Below, piece after piece: positions 1 through 8,169 of a stretch of DNA of 64,000 nucleotides. The notes under the pieces were generated by a model, which was not told the DNA's origin, ran no database searches, and worked only from the letters and a program-made list of their open reading frames with translations. Position numbers and translations under genes: made by a program. Each line of letters starts with the position of its first letter. The stretch's first letter is position 1. This DNA comes from Anaerovibrio lipolyticus DSM 3074 (GTDB lineage Bacteria; Bacillota; Negativicutes; Selenomonadales; Selenomonadaceae): assembly GCF_900141865.1 (NCBI RefSeq), contig NZ_FQYW01000014.1:1-64000 (forward strand), written 5' to 3'.

Positions 1-166
1 ACACTGCCAAGAATACAGTGAGTTTTACTACAAGAAATACGCTGAGGTTAAAACCCATCAGCATAAACGTGCACTCGCTCTCACAGCTCGTAAAGCAATA
101 AAGTTGATTTTTGGATTGCTGGCCAAGAATCAGCTCTACTCCGAAAACAGAGTAGGCCAATCTTAA
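1..166 (+). CDS. IS110-family transposase, C-terminal end (partial, runs off window start)
   Basis: The open frame runs in from the window edge (first full codon at position 2) and gives 54 residues ending at TAA 164-166. The pattern (a YYKKY segment, then H-x2-H-x-RAL-x2-TARKA-x6-LL-x3-QLY) matches the C-terminal helix region of IS110-family transposases (Transposase_20 domain). These are RuvC-like DEDD recombinases that work with an element-encoded guide RNA. The catalytic Ser and the DEDD residues lie outside the window. Whether the rest of the gene is intact cannot be told. The family call rests on a short segment, so IS110 versus IS1111 subgroup is left open. Confidence 0.7.
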   Translation, partial: HCQEYSEFYYKKYAEVKTHQHKRALALTARKAIKLIFGLLAKNQLYSENRVGQS

Positions 167-358
167 TATTTTACGAACAAGCCTTCTGGATTTTAGGTTT
201 ACTGTCCAGGGGCCTGTTAAGTGCACGCTAATTTAAGGATTTGCTTGCAAAACTTTTGAAAAATGAGCTTTACATATTACCAGGTTGCTATTCATTTTTC
301 CAATTCAACATGGCAGAGACGCCATTTGCTCCTCTGCCCCCGAATTCCATATACACAC

Positions 359-422
359 ATTATAACGCCATTGTTCAAGATTTTTCTTTTCCAAAAGAAA
401 AATCTTCCTATCAGCGTTTCAA
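359..422. repeat. Dispersed hairpin repeat, copy A
   Basis: The left end ATTATAACGCCATTGTTCAA (359-378) is identical over 20 bases to copy B at 11347-11366. It runs into a perfect 14-bp stem (377-390 with 393-406, two-base loop), then CTTCCTATCAG and a right end GCGTTTCAA (414-422). A related unit with the same ends but a different stem occurs near 36532. The layout, with conserved flanks around a variable stem, resembles a REP or MITE-like intergenic element. Confidence 0.6.
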
Positions 423-445
423 TGAGGTGATATCTTCACCTCATT
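421..445. terminator. Perfect 10-bp hairpin 3' of the TIGR04076 gene
   Basis: AATGAGGTGA (421-430) pairs exactly with TCACCTCATT (436-445) around a 5-base loop. It sits about 110 bp beyond the stop of the minus-strand gene at 558 and abuts repeat copy A. There is no strong T-run on either side, so its role as a terminator is uncertain. Confidence 0.35.
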
Positions 446-557
446 ATATACAATTGTTCATATTCCCACAATAGAACTATGAAACTATTTTGAATTTTCA
501 CCCAATTTTAATATAGAAAAAATTATACCGATGCAATCTTTAATGCTATGACCTACC

Positions 558-866
558 TCATTCTTCCTCTAAGGTTTCAATGAAAAAGCTGACGGGGCGA
601 AAGCCATCATTGCAGGATATCATGGCAGAGCGGGGATTTTTCATCCAGCCGTCATAGATATTCTCTCCCCCGTGGGCAAGTGTCATAACGAAGGGAGACA
701 TGCTTTCCCAGGCACTTTCGCAAAGACCTTTCGGCCGCTGCCACCCATTGGCAATAAAGACCTGCCCCTCCTCCATATCACAGGCATGCTCTATAGGATT
801 TTCATATTTTTCCATCAGATCCTGATAACAGGCCTTCCTCATAACCGTAATACGAATCTTTTTCAT
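558..866 (-). CDS. TIGR04076 family protein
   Basis: This is a 102-residue soluble protein with no signal peptide. It starts MKKIRITVMRK and has a central ANGWQRPKGLCESAW segment followed by the stretch LAHGG. This matches the small conserved family TIGR04076, common in anaerobes and of unknown function. The length is normal for the family. The start ATG at 866 is preceded by GGAG with a 9-base spacer. It is divergently transcribed from the TauE/SafE gene and shares a roughly 90-bp intergenic region with it. No biochemical role can be assigned from the sequence. One His and two Cys are present, but no metal-binding pattern is clear. Confidence 0.75.
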   Translation of the reverse strand: MKKIRITVMRKACYQDLMEKYENPIEHACDMEEGQVFIANGWQRPKGLCESAWESMSPFVMTLAHGGENIYDGWMKNPRSAMISCNDGFRPVSFFIETLEEE

Positions 867-888
867 TTTAAACTACTCCATTTTACAT

Positions 889-917
889 TAGACAACAACA
901 TACCCCTATGATATACT
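889..917 (+). promoter_or_regulatory. Sigma-A-type promoter for the TauE/SafE gene
   Basis: TAGACA (889-894) and TATACT (912-917) are separated by 17 bases. Each matches the vegetative consensus at 5 of 6 positions. The gene start lies 38 bases downstream of the -10 box. Confidence 0.6.
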
Positions 918-955
918 TTCATATACTGTAAAAAATCAGATAGAAGGTAATAATT

Positions 956-1714
956 ATGTTATTTGTTTCCATGCTAATAATGGGTATGATAATTGGCTTT
1001 ATTGGAATTGGCGGGGCTGGTATTACCATTGCCCTTTTGGCTGTGGGCTTTGGGGTGCCTATACACACTGCCCTGGCGGTGGCCCTTTCCGCCATGGTAT
1101 TTACCACCATGTCAGGGGCGCTCAGCCACTTCAAGGAGGGTAATGTTATTCCCAAAACAGGTGCTGTGCTGGGTATCAGCGGTATGGTAGGTGCCTTTAT
1201 GGGAGCCAATATATCCAATATTATTCCTTCTGATATATTGGGAAAAATGTCCGGCTCCATCATGGTACTGTCCGCCGTTCTTCTTTACACAAAGGTTTAT
1301 CAGCCACAGTGGCTTAATAAGCACTTTCCTCCCAGGGCAGGACTTCTCGACGGTCATAAGCTCTACATCTACGGAAGTATAGCCGGCTGTGTGAACGGCC
1401 TTATATCCGGTGCCTTTGGTATCGGTGCAGCTGCTTTTATACAGCTGACTCTTATGATAATATTTGGCGTTCCCGTTCTTTACGCCATTGGAACCTGCAT
1501 GATGGTAATTCTCCCCATATCCATTGCAGGAGGCTTGGGCTACTTCTTAAATGGCCAGCTGGATTTGTGGATATTCATCCAGACCCTTGTAGGACAGGCA
1601 GTAGGTGCCTATCTAGGTGCAAAACTCACCCGTCTGGCACCCCGCCCAATATTAAAATTCTTTATGGTAGCCATGTCAGCCTCCGGTGGGCTGGTGATGC
1701 TGCTGCTATACTAA
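956..1714 (+). CDS. TauE/SafE family sulfite or sulfonate-type anion exporter
   Basis: This 252-residue polytopic membrane protein is almost entirely hydrophobic. It has the two-repeat design of the TauE/SafE (DUF81) family: the N-terminal half has the glycine-rich GFIGIGGAG motif and the second half repeats it as AFGIGAAAF. About seven to eight membrane helices can be read. Family members export sulfite, sulfoacetate or other small organic anions across the inner membrane. The substrate here is not determinable. The start ATG at 956 has AGAAGG 8 bases upstream. The gene appears monocistronic and converges on the glycosyltransferase-like gene 21 bp away. Confidence 0.85.
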   Translation: MLFVSMLIMGMIIGFIGIGGAGITIALLAVGFGVPIHTALAVALSAMVFTTMSGALSHFKEGNVIPKTGAVLGISGMVGAFMGANISNIIPSDILGKMSGSIMVLSAVLLYTKVYQPQWLNKHFPPRAGLLDGHKLYIYGSIAGCVNGLISGAFGIGAAAFIQLTLMIIFGVPVLYAIGTCMMVILPISIAGGLGYFLNGQLDLWIFIQTLVGQAVGAYLGAKLTRLAPRPILKFFMVAMSASGGLVMLLLY

Positions 1715-1735
1715 ATTTCCAGCCTTATTGTAATA

Positions 1736-3112
1736 CTATCTGAGCATAGCACTTGCTATCTCTTTGCGGACATATTTTCCCCCATTGAATGCTGTTGCAA
1801 TATTTACCCCACTACACATACAATTTGCTATCAGGCTCTCACATCTGGCCAACATATACATTGCATAAATATAATTAACCAAATTATCCTCTACTCTATT
1901 ATAATAATTGCCACCGCTACTTTTGCATTTCTCCAGGTCAGATATATACTTTACATTTTTAAACTCATCTCTGGAGTGACGCTCCTGAGCTATGGCTATG
2001 ATTTTATGCGGGAAGGCATCACGCATGCGTTTAAGATAATAGCTGTCTTCCGTAGCCAGGAAAATCTTATCATAATTATATTGCTTTAGCCTCTCATCAA
2101 TAATTCTGATGCAAGCATCAATATTCACAGGACGATAAAGCCCCACGTAATTTGCCAATATAACGTCAGTTCCCCTAAGAAGAACCCCAAGTATTTTTTT
2201 ACTTTCTATGATCGCATCTGCATATTCCTTCATCTGTTGTAAAAAAACAGGATTCAAGGTGGTAAGATCGATATTAGCCTCATGCCGATCAATAAATGAT
2301 GTCAGAATAAAACAATTAAAGCATTTTACGTATATGGTATTGGTATCATCCATATCTGCCGGAGCTTCTTCAACGGAAAAATATTTGCTGAGCGTAGACT
2401 GCCTGTATCGGGTACTATTCGGCTCCAAAACGACTTTTATATTATGTCTTTGTAATGCCTGCCTTGCCTTGTTGTAGGATGACAAAATGCTGCCTATTCC
2501 CTCTGTTCGCCTAATGGACAACTCCAAATATTTAATCTGCTTTTTAGGCAGATCTGTTAACCACTGAAATAAAAACAGGCAATGAAAAAGGCTTAATGAT
2601 GAGAAATGGTCCGTCTTTGTGAGATCAGAATAATAGTTTTTCTGAACATAAATAGTTTTATCTGACAACGGCTTATCACCAATTGTTACCTGAGATTTTA
2701 GCCATGGAAACAGCAGCACGTTGATATCCTTAAAACGAACGGTCAGAGAAGTATGCTTGATTGCCAACATGGCAACTGAAATGGTATATTCATTGGCATC
2801 TTCAAAGAAAATCTCTTCAAAGCCATCCAGTAAATAGAGATTGATTTTCTCCAAATCCTTTTCGTCGTAAAAATAATATGGTGGATATATGATTTCATCC
2901 CGGTAAAAATCACTGTCAGGAAAGCTGACATCACTTTTTGCCTTTTTATCATTATCGATATATACAAGGTCAAAATCCTTTGAACCCTCATTTTGTACGT
3001 GAAATCTTGTTTCACCTCTCAGCACATACTGCAGGGCGTTATGAAATATTTGTGAATCATTGACCAATCTTCTATAATTGTGATTATCATCATATTCTTC
3101 GATTTGTAGCAT
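1736..3112 (-). CDS. Putative fucosyltransferase-like (GT23/O-FucT superfamily) protein
   Basis: This is a 458-residue soluble protein with no signal peptide or membrane segment. The C-terminal half (about 290-455) contains LGVLLRGTDV, then a predicted strand-helix with IFLATEDSYYLKRM, and near the end ANCMCSGVNIATAFNGGKY. Together these resemble the donor-binding core of the alpha-1,6/O-fucosyltransferase superfamily, where the motif is usually written GVxxRGTD. The N-terminal 280 residues are not recognised. Neighbours (an exporter and an efflux pump) give no pathway context, and its base composition looks AT-richer than the flanking housekeeping genes. The start is supported by GGAGG 6 bases before ATG 3112. 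Substrate unknown; a polysaccharide or glycan-decorating role is inferred from the fold only. Confidence 0.5.
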   Translation of the reverse strand: MLQIEEYDDNHNYRRLVNDSQIFHNALQYVLRGETRFHVQNEGSKDFDLVYIDNDKKAKSDVSFPDSDFYRDEIIYPPYYFYDEKDLEKINLYLLDGFEEIFFEDANEYTISVAMLAIKHTSLTVRFKDINVLLFPWLKSQVTIGDKPLSDKTIYVQKNYYSDLTKTDHFSSLSLFHCLFLFQWLTDLPKKQIKYLELSIRRTEGIGSILSSYNKARQALQRHNIKVVLEPNSTRYRQSTLSKYFSVEEAPADMDDTNTIYVKCFNCFILTSFIDRHEANIDLTTLNPVFLQQMKEYADAIIESKKILGVLLRGTDVILANYVGLYRPVNIDACIRIIDERLKQYNYDKIFLATEDSYYLKRMRDAFPHKIIAIAQERHSRDEFKNVKYISDLEKCKSSGGNYYNRVEDNLVNYIYAMYMLARCESLIANCMCSGVNIATAFNGGKYVRKEIASAMLR

Positions 3113-3248
3113 TTTTGACCTCCATATATGATAAAATTAAACTGTCCTTTGTTCTTCGACACAAAAAGGATTTATTCCTGCACTATGCTATGTAAAACTT
3201 GAGTATTGTGTCTTTACCCTAGATTATTCATCGCTGAAAAGGTTTTTT

Positions 3249-4439
3249 ATGGAACGTATAAAAATAAAACAGCTTCGTCTGGCATTATTTCTTGCATTAC
3301 TCACTGCCCTTGCGCCACTGGCCAATGATATGTATTTACCTGCTTTGCCAATGCTGCACTCTCATTTTTCCATTTCCACTTCATTGGTGCAGCTAACACT
3401 GACCATGACAACAGTAGGTATTGCTTTTGGACAAATTGTCGCAGGGCCCATCAGTGATTATATGGGACGTCGCTCCCCCCTGCTCCTTGGCATGATATTT
3501 TTTTGTCTGGCGTCACTAGGCTGTATCTACGCTGAAAATATATGGTTATTTTTGCTTTGCCGCTTTTTGTTGGGATTAAGCGGAGCCAGTGGCATTGTTA
3601 TTGCCATGGCCATTGCCCGTGATATTTATGAGGGAGCAGAATTAACCCGTTTCGTTGCAATATTAATCATGCTAAACGGACTTGCACCGATTATCTCTCC
3701 AATTATTGGTGGACAAATACTATACTTTGGAACCTGGCGGGATGTTTTTGTGTTGCTGTTTTTCATCGGCATTATGCTGGCTATCTCGACATTTTTCTTC
3801 ACAGAAACCCTACCTGCCCAAAAGCGAATTAAACACATTTACTCTGCATTCCGAAAATATCCTGAGCTTCTGCACGACCGCTATTTTTTCAGTCATTGTC
3901 TGCTTCAATGCTTTATTTTCGGTGCATTTTTTTCCTATATTGCGGGTTCAGCTTTCCTGTTTCAGAACATTTGCGGAGTATCACCCCAAACATATAGCCT
4001 TATTTTCGGTGGAATCGGTTTAGGATTAATGTTAATGGGCAGCCTTGCAGCCAGGCTTGCTGGACGTATATCCGATATAAAGCTATTAAAATACGCCACG
4101 CATATCTCTTTTCTGGGCAGTATCCTGCTGCTTATCCTGTTTCTTGCAGATGGGTCAATATTTATAATCTATCCGGTCTTGTTTGTAACTATTGTGCCAC
4201 TTTCTGTAATTGGAGCCTCAAGCTTTTCTATGGCCCTTGCCAAGCAGGACCATAACGCCGGCAGTGCCTCGGCGTTTTTAGGCTTTTCCCAATTGCTCCT
4301 TGGTGGAGCAATAATGCCTCTGGTGGGTATAGCAGGTGATGATACCCCCCTACCCATGACTATAATTATGATAACAGGCTATAGCCTTGCCATTTGGTGC
4401 TACTACAGACGAATTGCTCCGGAACATCGTTCCGATTGA
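3249..4439 (+). CDS. Bcr/CflA family multidrug efflux MFS transporter
   Basis: A 396-residue protein with about 12 transmembrane helices. The first helix carries PLANDMYLPALPML, the signature of the Bcr/CflA (DHA1) drug:proton antiporters, where the acidic residue in the DMYLP motif is conserved. The cytoplasmic loop between helices 2 and 3 has GPISDYMGRRSPLL, the MFS motif A. The predicted role is proton-driven export of chloramphenicol/bicyclomycin-like compounds at the inner membrane; the actual substrate is unknown. ATG 3249 follows AAAAGG with a 6-base spacer. The gene is monocistronic and ends in a strong terminator. Confidence 0.87.
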   Translation: MERIKIKQLRLALFLALLTALAPLANDMYLPALPMLHSHFSISTSLVQLTLTMTTVGIAFGQIVAGPISDYMGRRSPLLLGMIFFCLASLGCIYAENIWLFLLCRFLLGLSGASGIVIAMAIARDIYEGAELTRFVAILIMLNGLAPIISPIIGGQILYFGTWRDVFVLLFFIGIMLAISTFFFTETLPAQKRIKHIYSAFRKYPELLHDRYFFSHCLLQCFIFGAFFSYIAGSAFLFQNICGVSPQTYSLIFGGIGLGLMLMGSLAARLAGRISDIKLLKYATHISFLGSILLLILFLADGSIFIIYPVLFVTIVPLSVIGASSFSMALAKQDHNAGSASAFLGFSQLLLGGAIMPLVGIAGDDTPLPMTIIMITGYSLAIWCYYRRIAPEHRSD

Positions 4440-4463
4440 ATCAATATTAATATCAGGGTATTT

Positions 4464-4493
4464 AAAAAGCAGAGCCTTCCAGCTCTGCTTTTG
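4464..4493 (+). terminator. Rho-independent terminator of the Bcr/CflA gene
   Basis: AAAAGCAGAGC (4465-4475) pairs perfectly with GCTCTGCTTTT (4482-4492) around a 6-base loop. The T-rich arm gives a terminator on the plus strand. It could act bidirectionally for the convergent flavoprotein gene ending at 4532. Confidence 0.8.
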
Positions 4494-4531
4494 TGTTGCT
4501 ATATGCTATAGTCGAAAATTTTCGTTTGTTA

Positions 4532-5149
4532 TCATCTGATGAAGTTTGTCGGCTGCCATGCTTCCTGTTCCGGCAAGCCAAATTTCTCCTTGCCAAGAGC
4601 AATACTTTTCATCAAAAATGCCATATTTTTCCCCAAGGTACGCATGGTCTGCAACCCCTCACCATCCTGCTCAGCCTCTCCCTTTCCTGCACCATGGACA
4701 CTGTTCCAATATTGGCTGGAAACTACAGGCATTCCACAAATAGTAAAATATTTGTTAAGAGCATCAAAGGTTGCCGAGCAGCCGCCCCGACGTGCCACAG
4801 CTATTCCGGCCCCCACTTTCATTGTCTTATCAAATTTACAGCTCATGAACAAACGGTCCAAAAATGAAAGCACCGTACCGTTAGGTGAAGCATAATACAC
4901 AGGTGTTGCCACCACAAGTCCATCAGCTTCCTCAAACCTCGGAGCCAGTTGGTTTACCTCATCATCAAAAACACATTTTTTGTTCTCTGCACAGGAATAA
5001 CAGCCTATACAGCCTCGTATTGCCTTTTTGCCAATCTGCACAACCTCTGATTCTACCCCCTCTCCTTTAAGGGTTTTCACCAGCTCATTTACTGCCACAG
5101 TCGTATTACCGCCAATTCGAGGACTTCCATTAATGATAAGAACTTTCAT
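4532..5149 (-). CDS. Flavodoxin-like NAD(P)H-dependent FMN reductase with Cys cluster
   Basis: A 205-residue flavoprotein. The N-terminus MKVLIINGSPRIGGNT is the FMN phosphate-binding loop of the flavodoxin-like/NADPH-dependent FMN reductase superfamily, and TPVYYASPNG forms the second flavin loop. After about residue 47 comes GCIGCYSCAENKKC, a compact four-cysteine cluster seen in the iron-sulfur-flavoprotein/multimeric reductase branch. It likely transfers electrons from NAD(P)H to a small acceptor; physiological partners are unknown. The start was placed at 5149 because AAGGAGAG lies 7 bases before it. An upstream in-frame ATG at 5179 lacks a site. Confidence 0.8.
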   Translation of the reverse strand: MKVLIINGSPRIGGNTTVAVNELVKTLKGEGVESEVVQIGKKAIRGCIGCYSCAENKKCVFDDEVNQLAPRFEEADGLVVATPVYYASPNGTVLSFLDRLFMSCKFDKTMKVGAGIAVARRGGCSATFDALNKYFTICGMPVVSSQYWNSVHGAGKGEAEQDGEGLQTMRTLGKNMAFLMKSIALGKEKFGLPEQEAWQPTNFIR

Positions 5150-5279
5150 GTCAAAACTCTCCTTCAATACATCTTTCATCAGCCTTTACACAAAATCTGC
5201 TCCTTCTCTATTCGCCAAAGCATGACAATTATCCTGCTAAAAAGCAGATTACTTTGTAGACGATAAGTCCCAAAACAAT

Positions 5280-5308
5280 TCGACATATATAAACTCCTAT
5301 GCTATACT
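5280..5308 (+). promoter_or_regulatory. Sigma-A-type promoter for the repeat-containing membrane protein
   Basis: TCGACA (5280-5285) and TATACT (5303-5308) lie 17 bases apart. The AGGAG ribosome-binding site follows at 5334, 9 bases before ATG 5348. Confidence 0.6.
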
Positions 5309-5347
5309 TTCCTTTGTGCAATTAAGTAAAGTTAGGAGTTTTTTCTT

Positions 5348-6535
5348 ATGACACGATCTGAATGGGTAATAAAGCAACTTAAATCATGGCAAAATATTTC
5401 CAGTGTTTTGTCGCTTTTGGGCTTTCTGACATATTTGTTAGTATTTGATTTCAACCCAACCATTGTAGTTATTTTCTTTGTCCTTTTCTTTTTGGCCACT
5501 GCCTGGCGTATGCTGGCCATGATGCTGGTCTTTTCCATTATAGCCTTTGGCATTGTTTCTCTGTTGCCCTTTTTGGCACCAGTGGCATTTATTATTATGC
5601 TGGGATTATTTTTTGCAAGAATTGGCTTTGTACTGAAAAACTGGCGGGCTGTTATTTCCGGCCTTTTGGTCTATGGTCTTGCCTATGCCATATATGATGA
5701 GAAGATTTTTGTTTTACTTGACCCCATATATAAGGCTGGCGGATACCTTATAACCTCTGTCCCTACCACATGGCTTGGAGGTCTTCAGCTTGATTTGTTT
5801 TACACCTGCTTTCAGCTTACCTTTACCGCCTGCGTAATCGCCTTTTTTTTCCAGTTTCTGCTCTATTGGCAGTACCGAAATGGATATACTGCAACCGGAG
5901 CATTAAATATTATGGGAAGTATTCCTCTGGTTATTATCGCTTTGATTTTGCCCTTTCTGAAACTGGTATCAGCTGATGGTATAATTGCTGATGGTGCTGG
6001 CGGAGATTACATGCATCAAGGAGATTTTGCACCGGAGGGTGATGTTGTTCATGATACAGCCATTGCCCAAGATAGTTATATGAGCCATGATGGATACATA
6101 AGTAATGAAGGATATGCCGGACACGACGGCTATGTCAAGGCCCCTAGTGGCTATCACCATGTAAATGCCTATGAACGCATCTCCCCTACAGGCGAAATTG
6201 AACACGTAAACGGATATATCCGCTCCAATCCTGATGGGATTGTGGAAAATAATCTTTCTTACCACGGGGAGCATGGTTACAATGGTGAATCCAATGCGCC
6301 TGGTTATCGGGGTGAAGGCAGCTATGGTAATGGTCAAACAATAGATGCAGAACCAGTTTTTGAGAATGTACCTTATGTGATGGTTAATAACACCTACAGC
6401 TCCAAAATGGAGAGCTTCTTCGGATTTTTTAACCCTAAAAAACATATTTTTCTTACCCTTATTGCAGGCTTCTTTTCCATGAGTATCCTGCTGGCAGGTG
6501 CCCTCTATTCATACTTTTCATATTCTTCAATGTAA
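5348..6535 (+). CDS. Unrecognised membrane protein with Gly/Tyr/His-rich repeat domain
   Basis: A 395-residue protein I do not recognise. Residues about 15-210 hold five or six hydrophobic helices. Residues about 213-345 form a polar region rich in Gly, Tyr, His, Asp and Asn, with irregular repeats of the type HDGY/NEGY/HDGY. It also holds two adjacent copies of an 18-residue unit with the pattern HVN-[AG]-Y-x-R-x2-P-x-G. A single C-terminal helix (about 365-390) follows, so the repeat region would be a loop between membrane anchors. A weak resemblance to VxGYxRxxGxxV surface repeats was noticed. A good promoter and AGGAG support expression. No partner genes are evident: it converges on the FAD oxidoreductase 17 bp away. 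Function unknown. Confidence 0.7.
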   Translation: MTRSEWVIKQLKSWQNISSVLSLLGFLTYLLVFDFNPTIVVIFFVLFFLATAWRMLAMMLVFSIIAFGIVSLLPFLAPVAFIIMLGLFFARIGFVLKNWRAVISGLLVYGLAYAIYDEKIFVLLDPIYKAGGYLITSVPTTWLGGLQLDLFYTCFQLTFTACVIAFFFQFLLYWQYRNGYTATGALNIMGSIPLVIIALILPFLKLVSADGIIADGAGGDYMHQGDFAPEGDVVHDTAIAQDSYMSHDGYISNEGYAGHDGYVKAPSGYHHVNAYERISPTGEIEHVNGYIRSNPDGIVENNLSYHGEHGYNGESNAPGYRGEGSYGNGQTIDAEPVFENVPYVMVNNTYSSKMESFFGFFNPKKHIFLTLIAGFFSMSILLAGALYSYFSYSSM

Positions 6536-6552
6536 AATATCACAAAGTCTCC

Positions 6553-8091
6553 TTACCCTTCGCTCACATAGCTTCGCTCTTCTGCAGGAATATCTTCCCA
6601 GCTCAGGGCGTTAGCATCTATTCCGTGAGAAATCCCCCAAGCAGCCGCGATTCCCGCCGCTTCTCCCATGCTCATGCAGGTTGGTTGGATTCGGAAGGAT
6701 GCTTGAGCTGCGAAACTGCCGCTGGCGCAGCGTCCAGCTACCAAAAGGTTGGAAATCTCGTTTGTCACCAAGGCGCGATAGGGGATTTCGTAGTATTGTC
6801 CCTTCTTCAGCTTTTCAAAGACCGCCAGCTTCACATCATGAATATCGATGGGATATGCCGTACGGCAGACAGCATCGGGGAAATGATGAGCCTTTAGATA
6901 GTCGTCGGCCTCCATGTAGTATTTCCCCCGAATCCGCCAGGATTCCCTCACTCCCACCATGCTGGCTTCGCGGCTGATATATGCGTGCTCAAACCCGGAT
7001 ACATTATGAATGAAAAAAGTTGCCAAACGCCGCATCATTTTGCGGCCAAAACTGATTGCCTCGCTCTTAGAAACCGCATCCGTGGAACTGAAGGACAGGA
7101 GCGGCAGCTCCGGACAGTTCATGGACATTACATTGGGCTTACCGGGAATCGAAAAGGCTTGAATGTATACGACATCATCCTGTGTCAAATCCCCTCGGGA
7201 AACGGCATTCTGGAAGAAATACTCATTATTTTTCCATTTTTCGAACTCGATGAATGGGGGCCTATGTTCCTTCAAAGCTTTTTCCGTCATTTCATCGAAA
7301 ATTCCTTTTTTATAGTCTTTCAAAAGGTGTAAAGAAAAATTGTAGACCTTGCCCAAATCGACACCGCCCATTTCAAAACGCAGACTCATGGGCTGGTTAT
7401 GTCCCGTTTTTTCCGAACCTTTTTCCGTTGGAACCCCCGACAGCCGCGAAAGCAACGCATCTCCCGTGGCATCGATGAAAACCTTTGCTTGTATCTTTGC
7501 CAGTCCTTCTACGGTTTGGACAACAGCGGAGACGATTCGCCTTCCAGTCGTCACAACTCCCACTAGGGAAGTGCTATAAAGAATACGGACTCCCGCTTCT
7601 TCACACATTTCATCGTAGACGAGTGAAAGATATTCCGGTATATATCGCGCTCTGCCGCCTCCGTAAAAGGTATCGGTATCTATTACTTCGTAAAATGGCG
7701 ATATCCCTTGCTTTTCCATGCGTCTATTCAAATCTTTGATATAGGGGGTATCACTACCATCTATAAAAGTAGGCATACAAGGATACACACAACCTTGGGT
7801 CGCCAGTCCTCCAAGGGAAATGCCCCGCTCCACAAGGACAACTTTCGCTCCTTTTTGCGCAGCGGTAACAGCAGCCGCAGTACCCGCCGAGCCGCCACCA
7901 ACCACGCAGACATCGACGTTAAAAAGCGTTGGAATAGCAGCCTTTTCAAAATCAACCCTATGCGCTGGAGCGGCGGAAGCCTCCGCCTTTGGGACGTTAT
8001 CCTGGACGCCGAGCAATGTTCCCGCCGCCGTAAGTCCCGCCAGTTTCATGAAGTCACGCCTGGATATTGGGATTGCGAATGCTTTTTCCAT
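6553..8091 (-). CDS. Tat-exported FAD-dependent oxidoreductase (PF12831-type)
   Basis: A 512-residue flavoprotein. Residues 1-40 are a twin-arginine signal (ISRRDFMKLAG followed by an alanine-rich hydrophobic stretch), so the folded, FAD-loaded enzyme should be exported to the periplasm. The Rossmann motif VVGGGSAGTAAAV begins near residue 62, followed by the acidic VLVER strand and GGLATQG, as in the FAD_oxidored (PF12831) family. A second flavin-binding motif, NLLVAGRCASGSFAA, is near the C-terminus, and the final GEAAGIAAA helix is also typical. Substrate and electron acceptor are unknown; no fused haem or FMN domain is visible. The gene follows the HAD phosphatase with a 78-bp gap. Parts look GC-richer than neighbours. 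Confidence 0.82.
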   Translation of the reverse strand: MEKAFAIPISRRDFMKLAGLTAAGTLLGVQDNVPKAEASAAPAHRVDFEKAAIPTLFNVDVCVVGGGSAGTAAAVTAAQKGAKVVLVERGISLGGLATQGCVYPCMPTFIDGSDTPYIKDLNRRMEKQGISPFYEVIDTDTFYGGGRARYIPEYLSLVYDEMCEEAGVRILYSTSLVGVVTTGRRIVSAVVQTVEGLAKIQAKVFIDATGDALLSRLSGVPTEKGSEKTGHNQPMSLRFEMGGVDLGKVYNFSLHLLKDYKKGIFDEMTEKALKEHRPPFIEFEKWKNNEYFFQNAVSRGDLTQDDVVYIQAFSIPGKPNVMSMNCPELPLLSFSSTDAVSKSEAISFGRKMMRRLATFFIHNVSGFEHAYISREASMVGVRESWRIRGKYYMEADDYLKAHHFPDAVCRTAYPIDIHDVKLAVFEKLKKGQYYEIPYRALVTNEISNLLVAGRCASGSFAAQASFRIQPTCMSMGEAAGIAAAWGISHGIDANALSWEDIPAEERSYVSEG

Positions 8092-8169
8092 AGTCTTCCT
8101 CCAATTCTATATACCCTCTTCTAATCGCATTTTTGCCAACATGAAATCACATGGGGGCCTTTTGTCGAT

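Larger units (their letters stand above)
167..557. other. 391-bp non-coding stretch between IS110 end and next gene
   Basis: No convincing gene is visible here. The stretch should contain the right end of the insertion sequence, but I cannot place it because this family lacks clear terminal inverted repeats. It contains three hairpins: GGCAGAG/CTCTGCC (312-338), the 14-bp stem of a dispersed repeat (377-406), and a perfect 10-bp stem AATGAGGTGA/TCACCTCATT (421-445). The last two may help terminate the minus-strand gene that ends at 558. Confidence 0.6.

Noticed and set aside
241-474. Possible 77-residue gene starting with TTG after the insertion sequence
   Set aside because: It has no ribosome-binding site, spans the dispersed repeat and two hairpins, and looks like no protein family.
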